Virus record (IMG/VR): IMGVR_UViG_3300032160_000017
Span: 1-41,746 of that record
Direction: 5' to 3' (one strand)
DNA from: a virus
DNA length: 41,746 bases
Shown: piece by piece, positions 20,846 to 28,932 of the stretch
Layout: each line of letters opens with the position of its first letter
Numbering within the stretch: position 1 is the first letter of the stretch
Program-made: the position numbers and the translations under genes
Notes under the pieces: generated by a model
The model's database searches: none
Told to the model about the DNA's origin: nothing
The model's input: the letters and a program-made list of their open reading frames with translations, nothing else

Positions 20846-21264
20846 CCGCTCCGGAAATCTACGCGCTCGCCCGCGCGGCGGGTTTTCCGCCAATCGTCGC
20901 GGTGACCATGACGGCAATCGCGCTGCGCGAATCGGGAGGCATTCCGACGGCATTTAATGGCAACGCCGCCACCGGCGATCGAAGCTATGGCCTCTGGCAG
21001 ATCAACATGCGGGACCCCGCCGTGGCGGCGCTGCTGCAGAAAGAGAAACTGCTTGTCGTCGATCCCACTGCATCAGGCGACGAGGAAAATCAACTGTTCC
21101 ACCCGGCGACGAACGCCCGCGCCGCGTTTCTGCTCTGGAATGGAAACAATCACAATCTCAACGTCGCGTGGTATATCGATCGCGACGAATATCAGAGGCG
21201 CTACGAAGCGCACCTTCCCGTAGCCCAGGCTGCGGCGCTGGCCCTGGAGACCCAGACCCCATGA
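20842..21264 (+). CDS. Endolysin: SLT-type lytic transglycosylase
   Basis: This is a 140-residue protein; ATG 20842 is ATGA-coupled. It has the lysozyme-like SLT pattern: AVTMTAIALRESGGIPTAFN with the catalytic Glu in ALRESGG (near residue 27), then GDRSYGLWQINM, and late in the fold FLLWNGNNHNLNVAWYI. There is no signal peptide. It cleaves peptidoglycan glycan strands and is probably released by the holin-like protein encoded immediately after (ATGA overlap at 21261). It could also be virion-associated, but its place in a lysis-like group favours endolysin. Confidence 0.8.
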   Translation: MTAPEIYALARAAGFPPIVAVTMTAIALRESGGIPTAFNGNAATGDRSYGLWQINMRDPAVAALLQKEKLLVVDPTASGDEENQLFHPATNARAAFLLWNGNNHNLNVAWYIDRDEYQRRYEAHLPVAQAAALALETQTP

Positions 21265-21446
21265 AATTCTTGTCGTTTCTAAAATCGCCGACATTCTGGA
21301 AGACCGTGGCGCACATCGCAATCATCGGCGGCGGCTCCTATGTGTCGTTTCTGTCAGGGACGCCGCTGCCGCTAGTGATCTCAAGCGGCGTGAACGCTCT
21401 GTTGCCCAGCCCGATGCCGTCGCAGTCGCCAGTAACAACGCCCTAG
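21261..21446 (+). CDS. Holin-like small membrane protein
   Basis: This is a 61-residue protein starting ATGA on the transglycosylase stop. A short basic, Phe-rich head (MKFLSFLKSPTFWKTVAHIA) leads into a single hydrophobic segment IIGGGSYVSFLSGTPLPLVI, and a Pro/Ser-rich tail follows. Size, topology and coupling to a muralytic enzyme indicate a holin or other lysis membrane protein. Single-segment holins usually have an N-out, C-in topology, but I cannot determine that here. Confidence 0.65.
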   Translation: MKFLSFLKSPTFWKTVAHIAIIGGGSYVSFLSGTPLPLVISSGVNALLPSPMPSQSPVTTP

Positions 21447-21646
21447 TGAGCCGGAAAGACACCGCAAAACGCGAGCGTAAACGATTTGAAGAAGTCCTCG
21501 AAGCCCAGTCCGACACGGCCCGGTGCCAGCGCATTACCGCCCACGCTAAGTATCGAATGGTGGCCGATCGCGCGGCCGCAGCCCTATCCGCACAATGCGC
21601 GAAAACTGAGCGCACGCGCGATCGAGACCCTGGCGAAATCACTTAA
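21446..21646 (+). CDS. Doubtful small basic ORF overlapping the methyltransferase 5' end
   Basis: GTG 21446 shares one base with the preceding stop and gives 66 residues (SRKDTAKRERKRFEEVLEAQ and a basic remainder). It overlaps most of the first 53 codons of the methyltransferase in another frame. Either a small gene lies here and the methyltransferase starts within it, or the frame is spurious. Confidence 0.3.
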   Translation: MSRKDTAKRERKRFEEVLEAQSDTARCQRITAHAKYRMVADRAAAALSAQCAKTERTRDRDPGEIT

Positions 21647-22868
21647 GGAATTCGGCTGGCGCCAGCCCATCGTCGTCGACAAAAAGGACGTGATCGTGGC
21701 GGGCCACACGCGACTGCTCGCCGCGCAGGCCTGCCAGATGCAAACCGTGCCGGTACACGTCGCGCGTGAATTGACCGCCCCGCAGATCCGCGCGTACCGG
21801 ATCATGGACAACCGCTCGGCGGATGAGACCGAGTGGGACATGCCCACGCTCGAGGCGGAGCTCGCCGAATTGCATTCGCTCGAGGTGGACCTTTCGATCA
21901 CGGGGTTCACGCAAAACGAAATCGACCGCGCGCTGCGCCACCAGGGAGCGAACGAGGACCTGGTGCCTGCGATCCCGACGACGCCCACGAGTAAGTTGGG
22001 CGATCTGTGGATCCTGGGACCGCACCGCATCATCTGCGGGGATTCCACTGACCGCAAGACCGTGACCGCGCTGCTGGGCGACCGCAAACCACGCCTGCTG
22101 GTGACCGATCCGCCGTATGGCATCTTGCTCGATTCGGAATGGCGCGACCGAGCGGGCCTGAATGGCTGCGGCCCTGCCGAGTCGAGCTACATGAAGAAGC
22201 GGACGAAAGGGCACACCAACACCGCGATCTCGGGGGACACCCGAGCGGACTGGTCGGAGGCCTTTTCCCTGGTCCCGAGCCTCGAAATCGCTTACGTGTG
22301 GCACGCCTCAAAGTTTACGCGCGAAGTGCTGGACGGCCTCCTACGTATTGGCTTTCTGCACCACCAGCAGATTATCTGGAACAAGGGCGTCGCGGTCATG
22401 ACCCGGACGCATTACTGGTTTCAGCATGAGCCGTGCTGGTTCGTCCTGAAGCACGAACCCTGCTGGTATGTCCGCAAAAAGAACGCCCCCTGGTTCGGCC
22501 AGGCCGGCAAAAACTCGACGATCTGGGAATCGCCGTCGCCCAAGATGATCATGGGCGGCTCAACTGAGATCAAGTACGACCATCCGACGCAGAAGCCGGC
22601 GATCCTGATGCAGCGTCCCATCCAAAATCACCTGCAGCGCGGCGAGCTGGTATATGACGGATTTCTGGGGAGCGGCACGACGCTGATCGCCGCAGAAATG
22701 AGCGAGCGCGTCTGCCTGGGTTGCGAATTGGCACCCGAGTACGTGGACGTGATCATTCTGCGGTGGCAGACGTTCGCCGGCCTCGAGGCGACGCTCGACG
22801 GCGACGGCCGCACCTTCGCGCAGGTGGCCACTGCCCGCTCAAAAAAGCATGCCAAGAACGCAGGCTGA
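21486..22868 (+). CDS. ParB-like domain fused to a beta-class DNA methyltransferase
   Basis: This is a 460-residue protein from TTG 21486, the only usable start codon in the frame before the ParB-like domain. Residues 25-110 are ParB-like (PYPHNARKLSARAIETLAKS, QPIVVDKKDVIVAGHTRLLA). The methyltransferase domain follows: a core with ILGPHRIICGDSTD, the catalytic motif DPPYG near residue 208, and a late SAM-binding motif DGFLGSGTTLIAAE near residue 395. Motif IV before motif I is the beta-class order of N6-adenine/N4-cytosine enzymes. These fusions are common in phages and protect DNA from restriction or mark it. Its end overlaps the terminase small subunit by 20 bases. Confidence 0.9.
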   Translation: MKKSSKPSPTRPGASALPPTLSIEWWPIARPQPYPHNARKLSARAIETLAKSLKEFGWRQPIVVDKKDVIVAGHTRLLAAQACQMQTVPVHVARELTAPQIRAYRIMDNRSADETEWDMPTLEAELAELHSLEVDLSITGFTQNEIDRALRHQGANEDLVPAIPTTPTSKLGDLWILGPHRIICGDSTDRKTVTALLGDRKPRLLVTDPPYGILLDSEWRDRAGLNGCGPAESSYMKKRTKGHTNTAISGDTRADWSEAFSLVPSLEIAYVWHASKFTREVLDGLLRIGFLHHQQIIWNKGVAVMTRTHYWFQHEPCWFVLKHEPCWYVRKKNAPWFGQAGKNSTIWESPSPKMIMGGSTEIKYDHPTQKPAILMQRPIQNHLQRGELVYDGFLGSGTTLIAAEMSERVCLGCELAPEYVDVIILRWQTFAGLEATLDGDGRTFAQVATARSKKHAKNAG

Positions 22869-23262
22869 GGCTAACGCGCGGGCGTTCCTGGCGGCCTACC
22901 GGCTGTCGGGCGACGTCACCGCGGCGGCCGAAGCGGCCAAGATCACACGCGGCGCGCACTATCACTGGCTGAAAACGTCGGAGAGCTATCGAGGCGCCTT
23001 CGAGCGCGCTCGCATCGTGGTCGCCGATTCCATCGAGGCGGCTGCGATCAAGCGCGCGCGGGAGGGCGTGCTGGAACCGGTATTCTACCAGGGCATCAAA
23101 TGCGGGGCGGTGCGACGGTATCCCGAGGGCACCGCAATGTTCTTGCTGCGTGGCCTGAAGCCGGAGGTCTACGGTGCGAAAACCGAGCTGACCGGCGCCG
23201 GTGGCACTCCGCTGTCGATCGAGGTGAGATTCGTTGACCCCCAGCCCCGCGATAACGATTGA
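22849..23262 (+). CDS. terS: Terminase small subunit
   Basis: This is a 137-residue protein. Residues 8-50 form the DNA-binding helix-turn-helix typical of small terminases (AFLAAYRLSGDVTAAAEAAK then ITRGAHYHWLKTSESYRGAF). A helical oligomerisation region follows, and a C-terminal tail ends in PLSIEVRFVDPQPRDND. It selects the packaging site and hands DNA to the large subunit, whose gene overlaps its last 29 bases. The methyltransferase directly upstream could modify pac-site DNA, but nothing shows this. Confidence 0.85.
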   Translation: MPRTQAEANARAFLAAYRLSGDVTAAAEAAKITRGAHYHWLKTSESYRGAFERARIVVADSIEAAAIKRAREGVLEPVFYQGIKCGAVRRYPEGTAMFLLRGLKPEVYGAKTELTGAGGTPLSIEVRFVDPQPRDND

Positions 23263-24538
23263 CGCCGCGTTCCCTCGGGCGTTTGACTTTCTACTGACCG
23301 CGGCCGCGCGCAATAAGGGCGTTTTTAGCGGACGTGGCGCTGGCAAATCGTGGTCATTCGCGACGGCGCTGCTATTACTGGCAGCCCGCGCCGGCCGCAA
23401 GCGCGTGGTCTGCGCGCGCGAGACCCAGCGCTCGATCGAGGACAGCGTGCATGCGCTGCTGGCCGATCGCATTCGGGATCTCCAGCTCGGCAACTTCTAT
23501 ACGGTCCAGCGCAAGACGATCGAAGGCGCGAACGGGTCGGAGTTTCTGTTTCACGGTCTGCGCCACGATCCGGCGGCGATCAAGAGCCTCGAAGGCGCGG
23601 ATTACTGCTGGATCGAGGAAGCGCAGTCGGTGGGCCCCGAGAGCTGGGAAATGGTCATTCCGACCATCCGGAAGCCCGGGTCCGAGATCTGGGCGAGCTG
23701 GAACCCGCGGCTCGAAACCGACGCGGTCCATCAGCGTTATGTGATCCATCCGGCGCCCGACACGATCTGCCGCAAGGTGAGCTGGCGCGACAATTTCTGG
23801 TTCCCCGAGGAACTCCGGATCGAGAAGGACCATCTCAAGGAAATCGATCCCCAGGCGTATCAGCACGTTTGGGAAGGCGAGTGCAAGGGCGCGGTCGAAG
23901 GCGCGGTGTATGGCGCCGAGATCGAGGCCGCCACGGCCGAAGGTAGAATCACGGTGGTGAGCGTCGACAGGACGCGGCCGGTGGATACGTTCTGGGACAT
24001 TGGTTTCGGCGATTCGACCGCCATCTGGTTTGCGCAATCGCTGCCAACCGGCCAGATCCGGCTGGTCGACTATCTGGAAAACCACGGCAAGACGCTCGAA
24101 TGGTACGTGATCCAGCTCCAACAGCGTGGATACATGTACGGCGAGGACTGGCTGCCCCACGACGGGGTCGACGCGATCATTCACGCGCGCTTCAGCGCCG
24201 ACAAGACGAAATCGCCCGAGCAGCTGCTGCGCGCCGCCGGGCGCAAGGTGCGGATCGCGCCCAAGCTGCACGTGCACAGCGGGATCAACGCCGTGCGGAC
24301 GATTCTTTCGAACTGCTGGTTCGACGAAACGAAATGCGCCGACGGTTTGCAGATGCTGCGCCACTATCAGTGGGGCGCCCCGGGCCCGACCGGACTGGTG
24401 AAAACCCAACCGCTGCACGATTTCGCCTCGCACGGCGCCGACGCCATGCGAACCCTCGCGATTTGCATCAAAACGCCCTTCGCGCCGGCGCAGCGCCGCA
24501 ATGAACGCCCGCCGCCGGCGTTGAGCCCCTGGAGTTAA
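23234..24538 (+). CDS. terL: Terminase large subunit (PBSX/Terminase_3-like)
   Basis: This is a 434-residue protein. TTG 23234 gives MTPSPAITID and is the first usable start. The ATPase domain has Walker A FSGRGAGKSWS near residue 33 and Walker B YCWIEEAQ near residue 128. The nuclease domain has DIGFGDSTAIW near residue 255, a middle acidic residue in PHDGVDA, and a closing DFASHGADAMRT. It pumps phage DNA into the procapsid and cuts it. The P22-type portal and coat, with the permuted assembly, would fit headful packaging, but the cut mode is not visible in the sequence. Confidence 0.95.
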   Translation: MTPSPAITIDAAFPRAFDFLLTAAARNKGVFSGRGAGKSWSFATALLLLAARAGRKRVVCARETQRSIEDSVHALLADRIRDLQLGNFYTVQRKTIEGANGSEFLFHGLRHDPAAIKSLEGADYCWIEEAQSVGPESWEMVIPTIRKPGSEIWASWNPRLETDAVHQRYVIHPAPDTICRKVSWRDNFWFPEELRIEKDHLKEIDPQAYQHVWEGECKGAVEGAVYGAEIEAATAEGRITVVSVDRTRPVDTFWDIGFGDSTAIWFAQSLPTGQIRLVDYLENHGKTLEWYVIQLQQRGYMYGEDWLPHDGVDAIIHARFSADKTKSPEQLLRAAGRKVRIAPKLHVHSGINAVRTILSNCWFDETKCADGLQMLRHYQWGAPGPTGLVKTQPLHDFASHGADAMRTLAICIKTPFAPAQRRNERPPPALSPWS

Positions 24539-24543
24539 AACTT

Positions 24544-24699
24544 ATGCCATCTGGAGACGTACTGTTGATCGCCGCGCTCGCCGCGATGGGCTTCTATGGC
24601 GCTGCGAAAATCGGACACCTTGCCAAAAAAACCTTGCACGAAAGCGTCTGCCTGGCGAAGACCGCGCATCGCTGCCCCCCGAAGGCACCGGCGAAATAA
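24544..24699 (+). CDS. 51-residue membrane protein
   Basis: It starts at ATG 24544, five bases after the terminase stop, and ends in TAA immediately before the next ATG at 24701. Residues 4-24 (GDVLLIAALAAMGFYGAAKI) are a hydrophobic helix, and the tail is basic with two cysteines. The exact fit between neighbours supports it as a gene. Role unknown; possibly a small lysis or membrane protein. Confidence 0.6.
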   Translation: MPSGDVLLIAALAAMGFYGAAKIGHLAKKTLHESVCLAKTAHRCPPKAPAK

Positions 24700-24700
24700 G

Positions 24701-24892
24701 ATGCCCTGGACGCGCAAGCAAGTTAAATTATTTTTCTCCAAGGGCTCGCCGCTCAATAGCCAGCAGCAAGCGAAGTTCGAAGCTGAGCTTCACGCGAACC
24801 CTGGCATGGGCCACGCGCGCAAAGGCAGCAAGGCGCTCTCCCGCGCCGCCGCTGACCGCATCAGGAAAAAAGTCAATGGCGTTTCCGCTTAG
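24701..24892 (+). CDS. Small basic phage protein
   Basis: This is a 63-residue protein beginning MPWTRKQVKLFFSKGSPLNS, with a GMGHARKGSKAL motif and a basic helical end. Short proteins with 'GSPL... Q ... M..EL' and 'GHA.KGS' elements recur near terminase and portal genes in phages, but no function is known to me. It overlaps the next gene by 17 bases. Confidence 0.65.
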   Translation: MPWTRKQVKLFFSKGSPLNSQQQAKFEAELHANPGMGHARKGSKALSRAAADRIRKKVNGVSA

Positions 24893-25190
24893 CGCGCCGG
24901 CCCGCAACGCGATCGCATACGCGGAAACCAACGTGCCGCAATCGCCGTGGACGCAGCCGCCCGCGAAAGGACCGAGACCACCCAAAATGGCAAAACTCAA
25001 CGCCGCCGCGCGGAACAAGATCCCGAGCTCGAAATTCGGCCTACCCAAGCAGCGCAAGTATCCCATGGAAGACCGCAAGCACGAAATCGCCGCCAAAGGC
25101 CGCGCGACGCAGATGGTGAAAAAAGGCAAGCTCTCCCCCGCGAGCGCCGCCCGAATCCGCGCCAAGGCAAACGCCCTGTTAGGAAAATGA
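24876..25190 (+). CDS. Small basic protein with a 'KFGLPKQRKYPMED' motif
   Basis: This is a 104-residue protein. The N-terminus is Ala/Pro-rich. From residue 47 it reads KIPSSKFGLPKQRKYPMEDR then KHEIAAKGRATQMVKKGKLS, and a helical basic end follows. The central stretch resembles a recurrent phage/plasmid small domain of the form 'F..P..R.YPI.D..HA..A..R', whose role is unclear. It is ATGA-coupled to the next gene. Confidence 0.65.
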   Translation: MAFPLSAPARNAIAYAETNVPQSPWTQPPAKGPRPPKMAKLNAAARNKIPSSKFGLPKQRKYPMEDRKHEIAAKGRATQMVKKGKLSPASAARIRAKANALLGK

Positions 25191-25744
25191 GCCAAGACCC
25201 CGCATTCCTGATCAACCACGAGCTCAAGCGCCGCGGCCTGGCCTCGCTCGCAGAGGCCGGCGCACTGATCACGCAGCTCGCTTTTTTCGTGCGCGACCAT
25301 GCGCACTTCCGTGCGCTAATCAACGCCTGCGAGCCCGAAGAACGCCGGCACATGTACGACGCGATGGAGCCATATCTGAGCTTCCGGCCGAAGCCGCTCG
25401 CGGACTTATTGATCGAGCTGGCGCAGGACGCCGAGCACCGGCAACTCCCGACCATCACGCCTCAGGGCGGCCTAAAACCGTTCACTGTGCCGGAACTGAA
25501 CAGCGATGACGCGCTGGCCACGCGCGCCGTGGCGGTCGAGCTCGCTAAGGAGCATTTGCACGTAGTGTGCGGGTTGTGCACCTTCGAAGACGTCTTCGAC
25601 GGCATCACCAAAGCCGACGCCGTTCGCGCGCTGCGCAAAGCCGGCTGGCGAAGGGCAATGAAACACGGCGACCTGGCCCGACAGACCCTCGAATTGTGCC
25701 CCCGCTGCGTGCGCTCCCGCGCGCCCCGGATCCACGCCGCATAG
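25187..25744 (+). CDS. Protein of unknown function with two CxxC pairs
   Basis: This is a 185-residue protein. Residues 1-100 are helical (INHELKRRGLASLAEAGALI, ALINACEPEERRHMYDAMEP). The C-terminal part holds CGLC near residue 127 and CPRC near residue 174, with AVRALRKAGWRRA between them, consistent with a zinc-stabilised domain like those found in small phage proteins. It lies directly before the portal gene; a head-related or packaging accessory role is possible only by position. Confidence 0.6.
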   Translation: MSQDPAFLINHELKRRGLASLAEAGALITQLAFFVRDHAHFRALINACEPEERRHMYDAMEPYLSFRPKPLADLLIELAQDAEHRQLPTITPQGGLKPFTVPELNSDDALATRAVAVELAKEHLHVVCGLCTFEDVFDGITKADAVRALRKAGWRRAMKHGDLARQTLELCPRCVRSRAPRIHAA

Positions 25745-25750
25745 GAAACG

Positions 25751-27841
25751 ATGGATTACGATCCGAACAACACGCCCGCCGGCGAGGACGAGGAACTGCT
25801 GCGCGAAATCCGCGAGCGGTACACATACGCCTCGGCCGCGTTCCGCGAGATTTACGAAGAATCCCGGATTGATCGCCGCTACATCGGTGGCGACCCGTGG
25901 GATGACAAAGACCGCAAGGCGCGCAAGGACACCGGCCGGCCCTGCCTAAACCACGACGAGCTGAACCAGTACGTCAACACCGCGGTCAATAACCTGCGCC
26001 AGAACAAGCGCGGGATCAAAATCGACCCGGACGCCTACGGCGCCGACGCGAAAACCGCGGAGCTGAACCAGGACCTGGTCCGGACCATCGAATATCGATC
26101 GCAGGCGCAATCCGCCTATATCACCGCGTACCAGGCACAACTCGAAGGTTCGCTGGGATTCTTCCGCATCTCGCGCCGCTACAGCGAGGACGATCCCGAG
26201 AAGCTGACCCAAGAGAACTGGGATCACCAGGAGCTGGTCGTCCGCAACATTGCGAATCCGGAGTCGGTGCTGTTCGATCCGGATTGCAAAGAGGCCGATT
26301 GGTCGGACGCTGAGTACTGCTTCGTGCTGAGCCCGATCTCGCGCGAAGAATTCAAGCGGCGCTATCCGAAAGCGCGGATCAGGGATTTTTCGACCGAGCA
26401 GATGCGCGTGGCTCATGACTGGCTTCAGGACCGCATGGTTCTGACCGCCGAATACTGGCGCATCGAGACCGGCAAAGAGGAAACCTCGATCTTCGCGGGC
26501 GGCAAGCGTACCACGCGGGCGCGCCGCATCATGCAGTATGTGACCAACGGTATCGAGATTCTGAGCCGCACCCCGGAGCCGGGCAGCATTCTGCCCATCG
26601 TGCCGGTTATCGGCAAAGAGGAATACGTCGACGAGGGCGCCGGGCCCCAGCGCCGCATTAAGAGCTTGGTTCGCCTGGCGCGCGACCCGCAGATGTCTCT
26701 CGCCTACCTGGTCAGCCAGGAAGCGGAAGAGGCCGGGCTGACGCCGAAGGTACCGTACAAAGGCTATGTCGGGCAGTTCGAGACCGACTCGGACGCGTGG
26801 AGCAAGATCCACAGGGTCCCGCGCGCCTACATTCAGGCCGATCCGATCGTCGACGGCGCAACGGGCGCGGTGCTGCCGCTGCCGGTGCGGGAGCAGTTCA
26901 CGCCCAATTTCCAGCAGTACGAAATCGCGAAAGACAGCGCTCGGCGCGCAATCCAGGCCGCCATGGGCATCAGCTCGCTGCCGACGGCGGCGCAGCGCGA
27001 TAACCAGAAATCGGGCGTCGCGATCGAACGGATTCAAAGCGCGCAGGACGTCGGATCGTTCCACTTCCTGGATAATTTCGACCGCGCGTTGATGCTCGCG
27101 GGCCGGATCATCGAGGAGCGCAAAGAGGTAGTTTACGGCCAGCCCGACCGCGAGATGATGCTGCGGCGCGCCGACGAGTCGCACCGCAAGGTCCGGCTCA
27201 ACACCGAGGAACCGTACCTCGACGCCGAATCGAATGAAATGGTGCACTACCCGATCGACAAGGGCACCCACACGGTCACCATTTCCGTGGGACCTTGGCA
27301 TGAATCGCAGAAAGCCGAACAAGGCGCGTTTGTTGACACGCTGATCGGGAACCTGAAAAACCTTCCGATCACTCCGCCGGCCGCCGCCAAGATCCTGGCG
27401 ATCGCGATTCGCATGAAAGAGCTGGGGCCGCTCGGCGACCAGTTGGCCGACATCATCAGCCCGCCCGAGCCCCCAGGCGGCGAGCAGATTCCGCCGCAAG
27501 CGCAGCAGGCGATCGCGCAGGCCCAGCAGATGATGCAGGGCATGCAGGCCGAGATGCAGAAGCTCCAGCTCGAAAAGGCTGGACACGTGATCCAAGGCCA
27601 GTTCGACGTTCAGATCGAAAAAATGAAGCTGGAAAACGCCCTAGCGGTCGCGGAAATATCGACCAAGGCGCAGCAATTGAGCGAGCGCGTGCAGTTGCTG
27701 AGCGACATGATGAGCCAGTTTCACGATCAGGCGCACGACGCCGCGCTCCAAGCGCAGCAGCAGGCTCACGAGCGCGACCAGGCCACAGCAGCGGCCCAGC
27801 AGCAACAGCAGGCCGAGCCACAGCCTGCCCTGGTTCCATAA
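25751..27841 (+). CDS. Portal protein (P22 gp1-like)
   Basis: This is a 696-residue protein with AGGAAA upstream of ATG 25751. The N-terminal half has the P22-type portal pattern: AAFREIYEESRIDRRYIGGD, LNHDELNQYVNTAVNNLRQN and EYRSQAQSAYITAYQAQLEG, with the usual NPESVLFDPD segment near residue 170. The C-terminal 130 residues are a Gln-rich helical barrel-like extension (QQAIAQAQQMMQGMQAEMQK). The portal forms the dodecameric DNA gate at one capsid vertex. Its length is close to the P22 protein. It is followed by the scaffold-like gene after 36 bases. Confidence 0.9.
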   Translation: MDYDPNNTPAGEDEELLREIRERYTYASAAFREIYEESRIDRRYIGGDPWDDKDRKARKDTGRPCLNHDELNQYVNTAVNNLRQNKRGIKIDPDAYGADAKTAELNQDLVRTIEYRSQAQSAYITAYQAQLEGSLGFFRISRRYSEDDPEKLTQENWDHQELVVRNIANPESVLFDPDCKEADWSDAEYCFVLSPISREEFKRRYPKARIRDFSTEQMRVAHDWLQDRMVLTAEYWRIETGKEETSIFAGGKRTTRARRIMQYVTNGIEILSRTPEPGSILPIVPVIGKEEYVDEGAGPQRRIKSLVRLARDPQMSLAYLVSQEAEEAGLTPKVPYKGYVGQFETDSDAWSKIHRVPRAYIQADPIVDGATGAVLPLPVREQFTPNFQQYEIAKDSARRAIQAAMGISSLPTAAQRDNQKSGVAIERIQSAQDVGSFHFLDNFDRALMLAGRIIEERKEVVYGQPDREMMLRRADESHRKVRLNTEEPYLDAESNEMVHYPIDKGTHTVTISVGPWHESQKAEQGAFVDTLIGNLKNLPITPPAAAKILAIAIRMKELGPLGDQLADIISPPEPPGGEQIPPQAQQAIAQAQQMMQGMQAEMQKLQLEKAGHVIQGQFDVQIEKMKLENALAVAEISTKAQQLSERVQLLSDMMSQFHDQAHDAALQAQQQAHERDQATAAAQQQQQAEPQPALVP

Positions 27842-27843
27842 TT

Positions 27844-27857
27844 CGCCCGCGCGGGCG
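27844..27857. repeat. 14-bp GC palindrome between portal and scaffold genes
   Basis: CGCCCGCGCGGGCG is perfectly self-complementary and could form a short hairpin in the late transcript. It lies three bases after the portal stop, and no T-run follows. Confidence 0.35.
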
Positions 27858-27877
27858 TAAAGCGCGCACACAAAAAC

Positions 27878-28924
27878 ATGGAAATCCAAACGGCAGCACC
27901 GGCCGCCCCGCCAGCGGCACCGCAGAGTTACGAAATTCCCTCCGATCCAGTCCACAACCTGGAATGGAGAAAGACCGGTGAAATCCCGGCCCCCAAGCCG
28001 AAAGCGGACCCGACACCCGCCAAACCAGCCAGCGTGGACAAAACCACGGAACCTTCTCCCGCCTCGGCAACGGGCCCCAAGCAGGAAAAGAAATCGGAAG
28101 CAGCCGGGCGGCTCGAAGAGCTGCTCGCGGACCTGAAAACGGCCGGGCTCACCCCGGCCGAGCTGAAGTCGTTCAAGCGCGAAGCGAAAGCCGCGGAGGC
28201 CACCGCGCCTGCGAAACCCCCGGAGACAACCGCAAATCCGCAGGAAGGGGCGGCCCCCGTAAAGCCAGTCCAGAAGGACTTCGACACCTGGGAGAAGTAC
28301 GAGGAAGCCAAAGACAAGTGGGTCGAGGACCTCACAAAATTCCGGGCCACCGAAGCGGTGCAGGCAGACCGCCAGGCACGGGCGGAGGCCGATAGCGAAC
28401 GCGCATTAGCCGCCAAGGTGGCGGAAGCCAAGGCCCGCTATGGCGAAACGACCGAGGCGACCATTCAGGCCGCGACTAGCAAGCTCGTGAACGACGACAA
28501 AGTGAACGGCGTGGTCAAGGCGATGCTCAACGATTCGCCGGTCCTGGTCGACGTCATGTACGTGCTCGGCTCAAAAGCCGAGGACCTCGAGGCGTTCATC
28601 AATCTGGCGAAAACGGATCCCGGCAAGGCGATCCGCAAGCTCGCGCTGATCGAGCGCGAGGTCGAAATCGAGCTGGCAAAACCCGCGAAAGCGGCCGAGC
28701 CGGGCGAGGTGGCCACCACCGCCGAGCGCGGCGAGGACGGCAAATTCCTTCCGAAAACTCCTGCTAAACCGAAACCCGCGGCGCCGCCGCCGCCCGAGGA
28801 GCTGAGCACACGCGGCTCGGCGCCCACGGACGCGATCGAGGCGGCCGTCCGCACTAACGACTTCTCGGCGTTCAAAGCCGAAGAGGATCGGCGTGATTTA
28901 TCCCGGCGCAGAGGAGCGTCGTAA
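27878..28924 (+). CDS. Scaffolding-like protein
   Basis: This is a 348-residue protein. It is highly charged and rich in Ala, Lys, Glu and Pro, with long helices (EKKSEAAGRLEELLADLKTA, DFDTWEKYEEAKDKWVEDLT) and Pro-rich linkers. The C-terminus contains GEDGKFLPK and a basic tail (EDRRDLSRRRGAS), the kind of positively charged end that binds coat in P22 scaffolds. Its place between portal and coat is the scaffold position. There is no enzymatic motif; a protease-scaffold fusion is not supported. No clear ribosome site precedes ATG 27878. Confidence 0.75.
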   Translation: MEIQTAAPAAPPAAPQSYEIPSDPVHNLEWRKTGEIPAPKPKADPTPAKPASVDKTTEPSPASATGPKQEKKSEAAGRLEELLADLKTAGLTPAELKSFKREAKAAEATAPAKPPETTANPQEGAAPVKPVQKDFDTWEKYEEAKDKWVEDLTKFRATEAVQADRQARAEADSERALAAKVAEAKARYGETTEATIQAATSKLVNDDKVNGVVKAMLNDSPVLVDVMYVLGSKAEDLEAFINLAKTDPGKAIRKLALIEREVEIELAKPAKAAEPGEVATTAERGEDGKFLPKTPAKPKPAAPPPPEELSTRGSAPTDAIEAAVRTNDFSAFKAEEDRRDLSRRRGAS

Positions 28925-28932
28925 AAAACTGA

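Noticed and set aside
22721-22972. Arg-rich plus-strand frame over the methyltransferase/terminase junction
   Set aside because: It is a shadow of two well-defined genes that already overlap by 20 bases; low-complexity Arg content.
23375-24433. 352-residue open frame antisense to terminase
   Set aside because: It is a shadow of the terminase large subunit, which has all its motifs on the plus strand.
25946-27595. 549-residue open frame antisense to the portal gene
   Set aside because: It mirrors the portal reading frame in GC-rich DNA, has Arg/Val/Leu-heavy sequence without motifs and no ribosome site. The plus-strand portal is certain.
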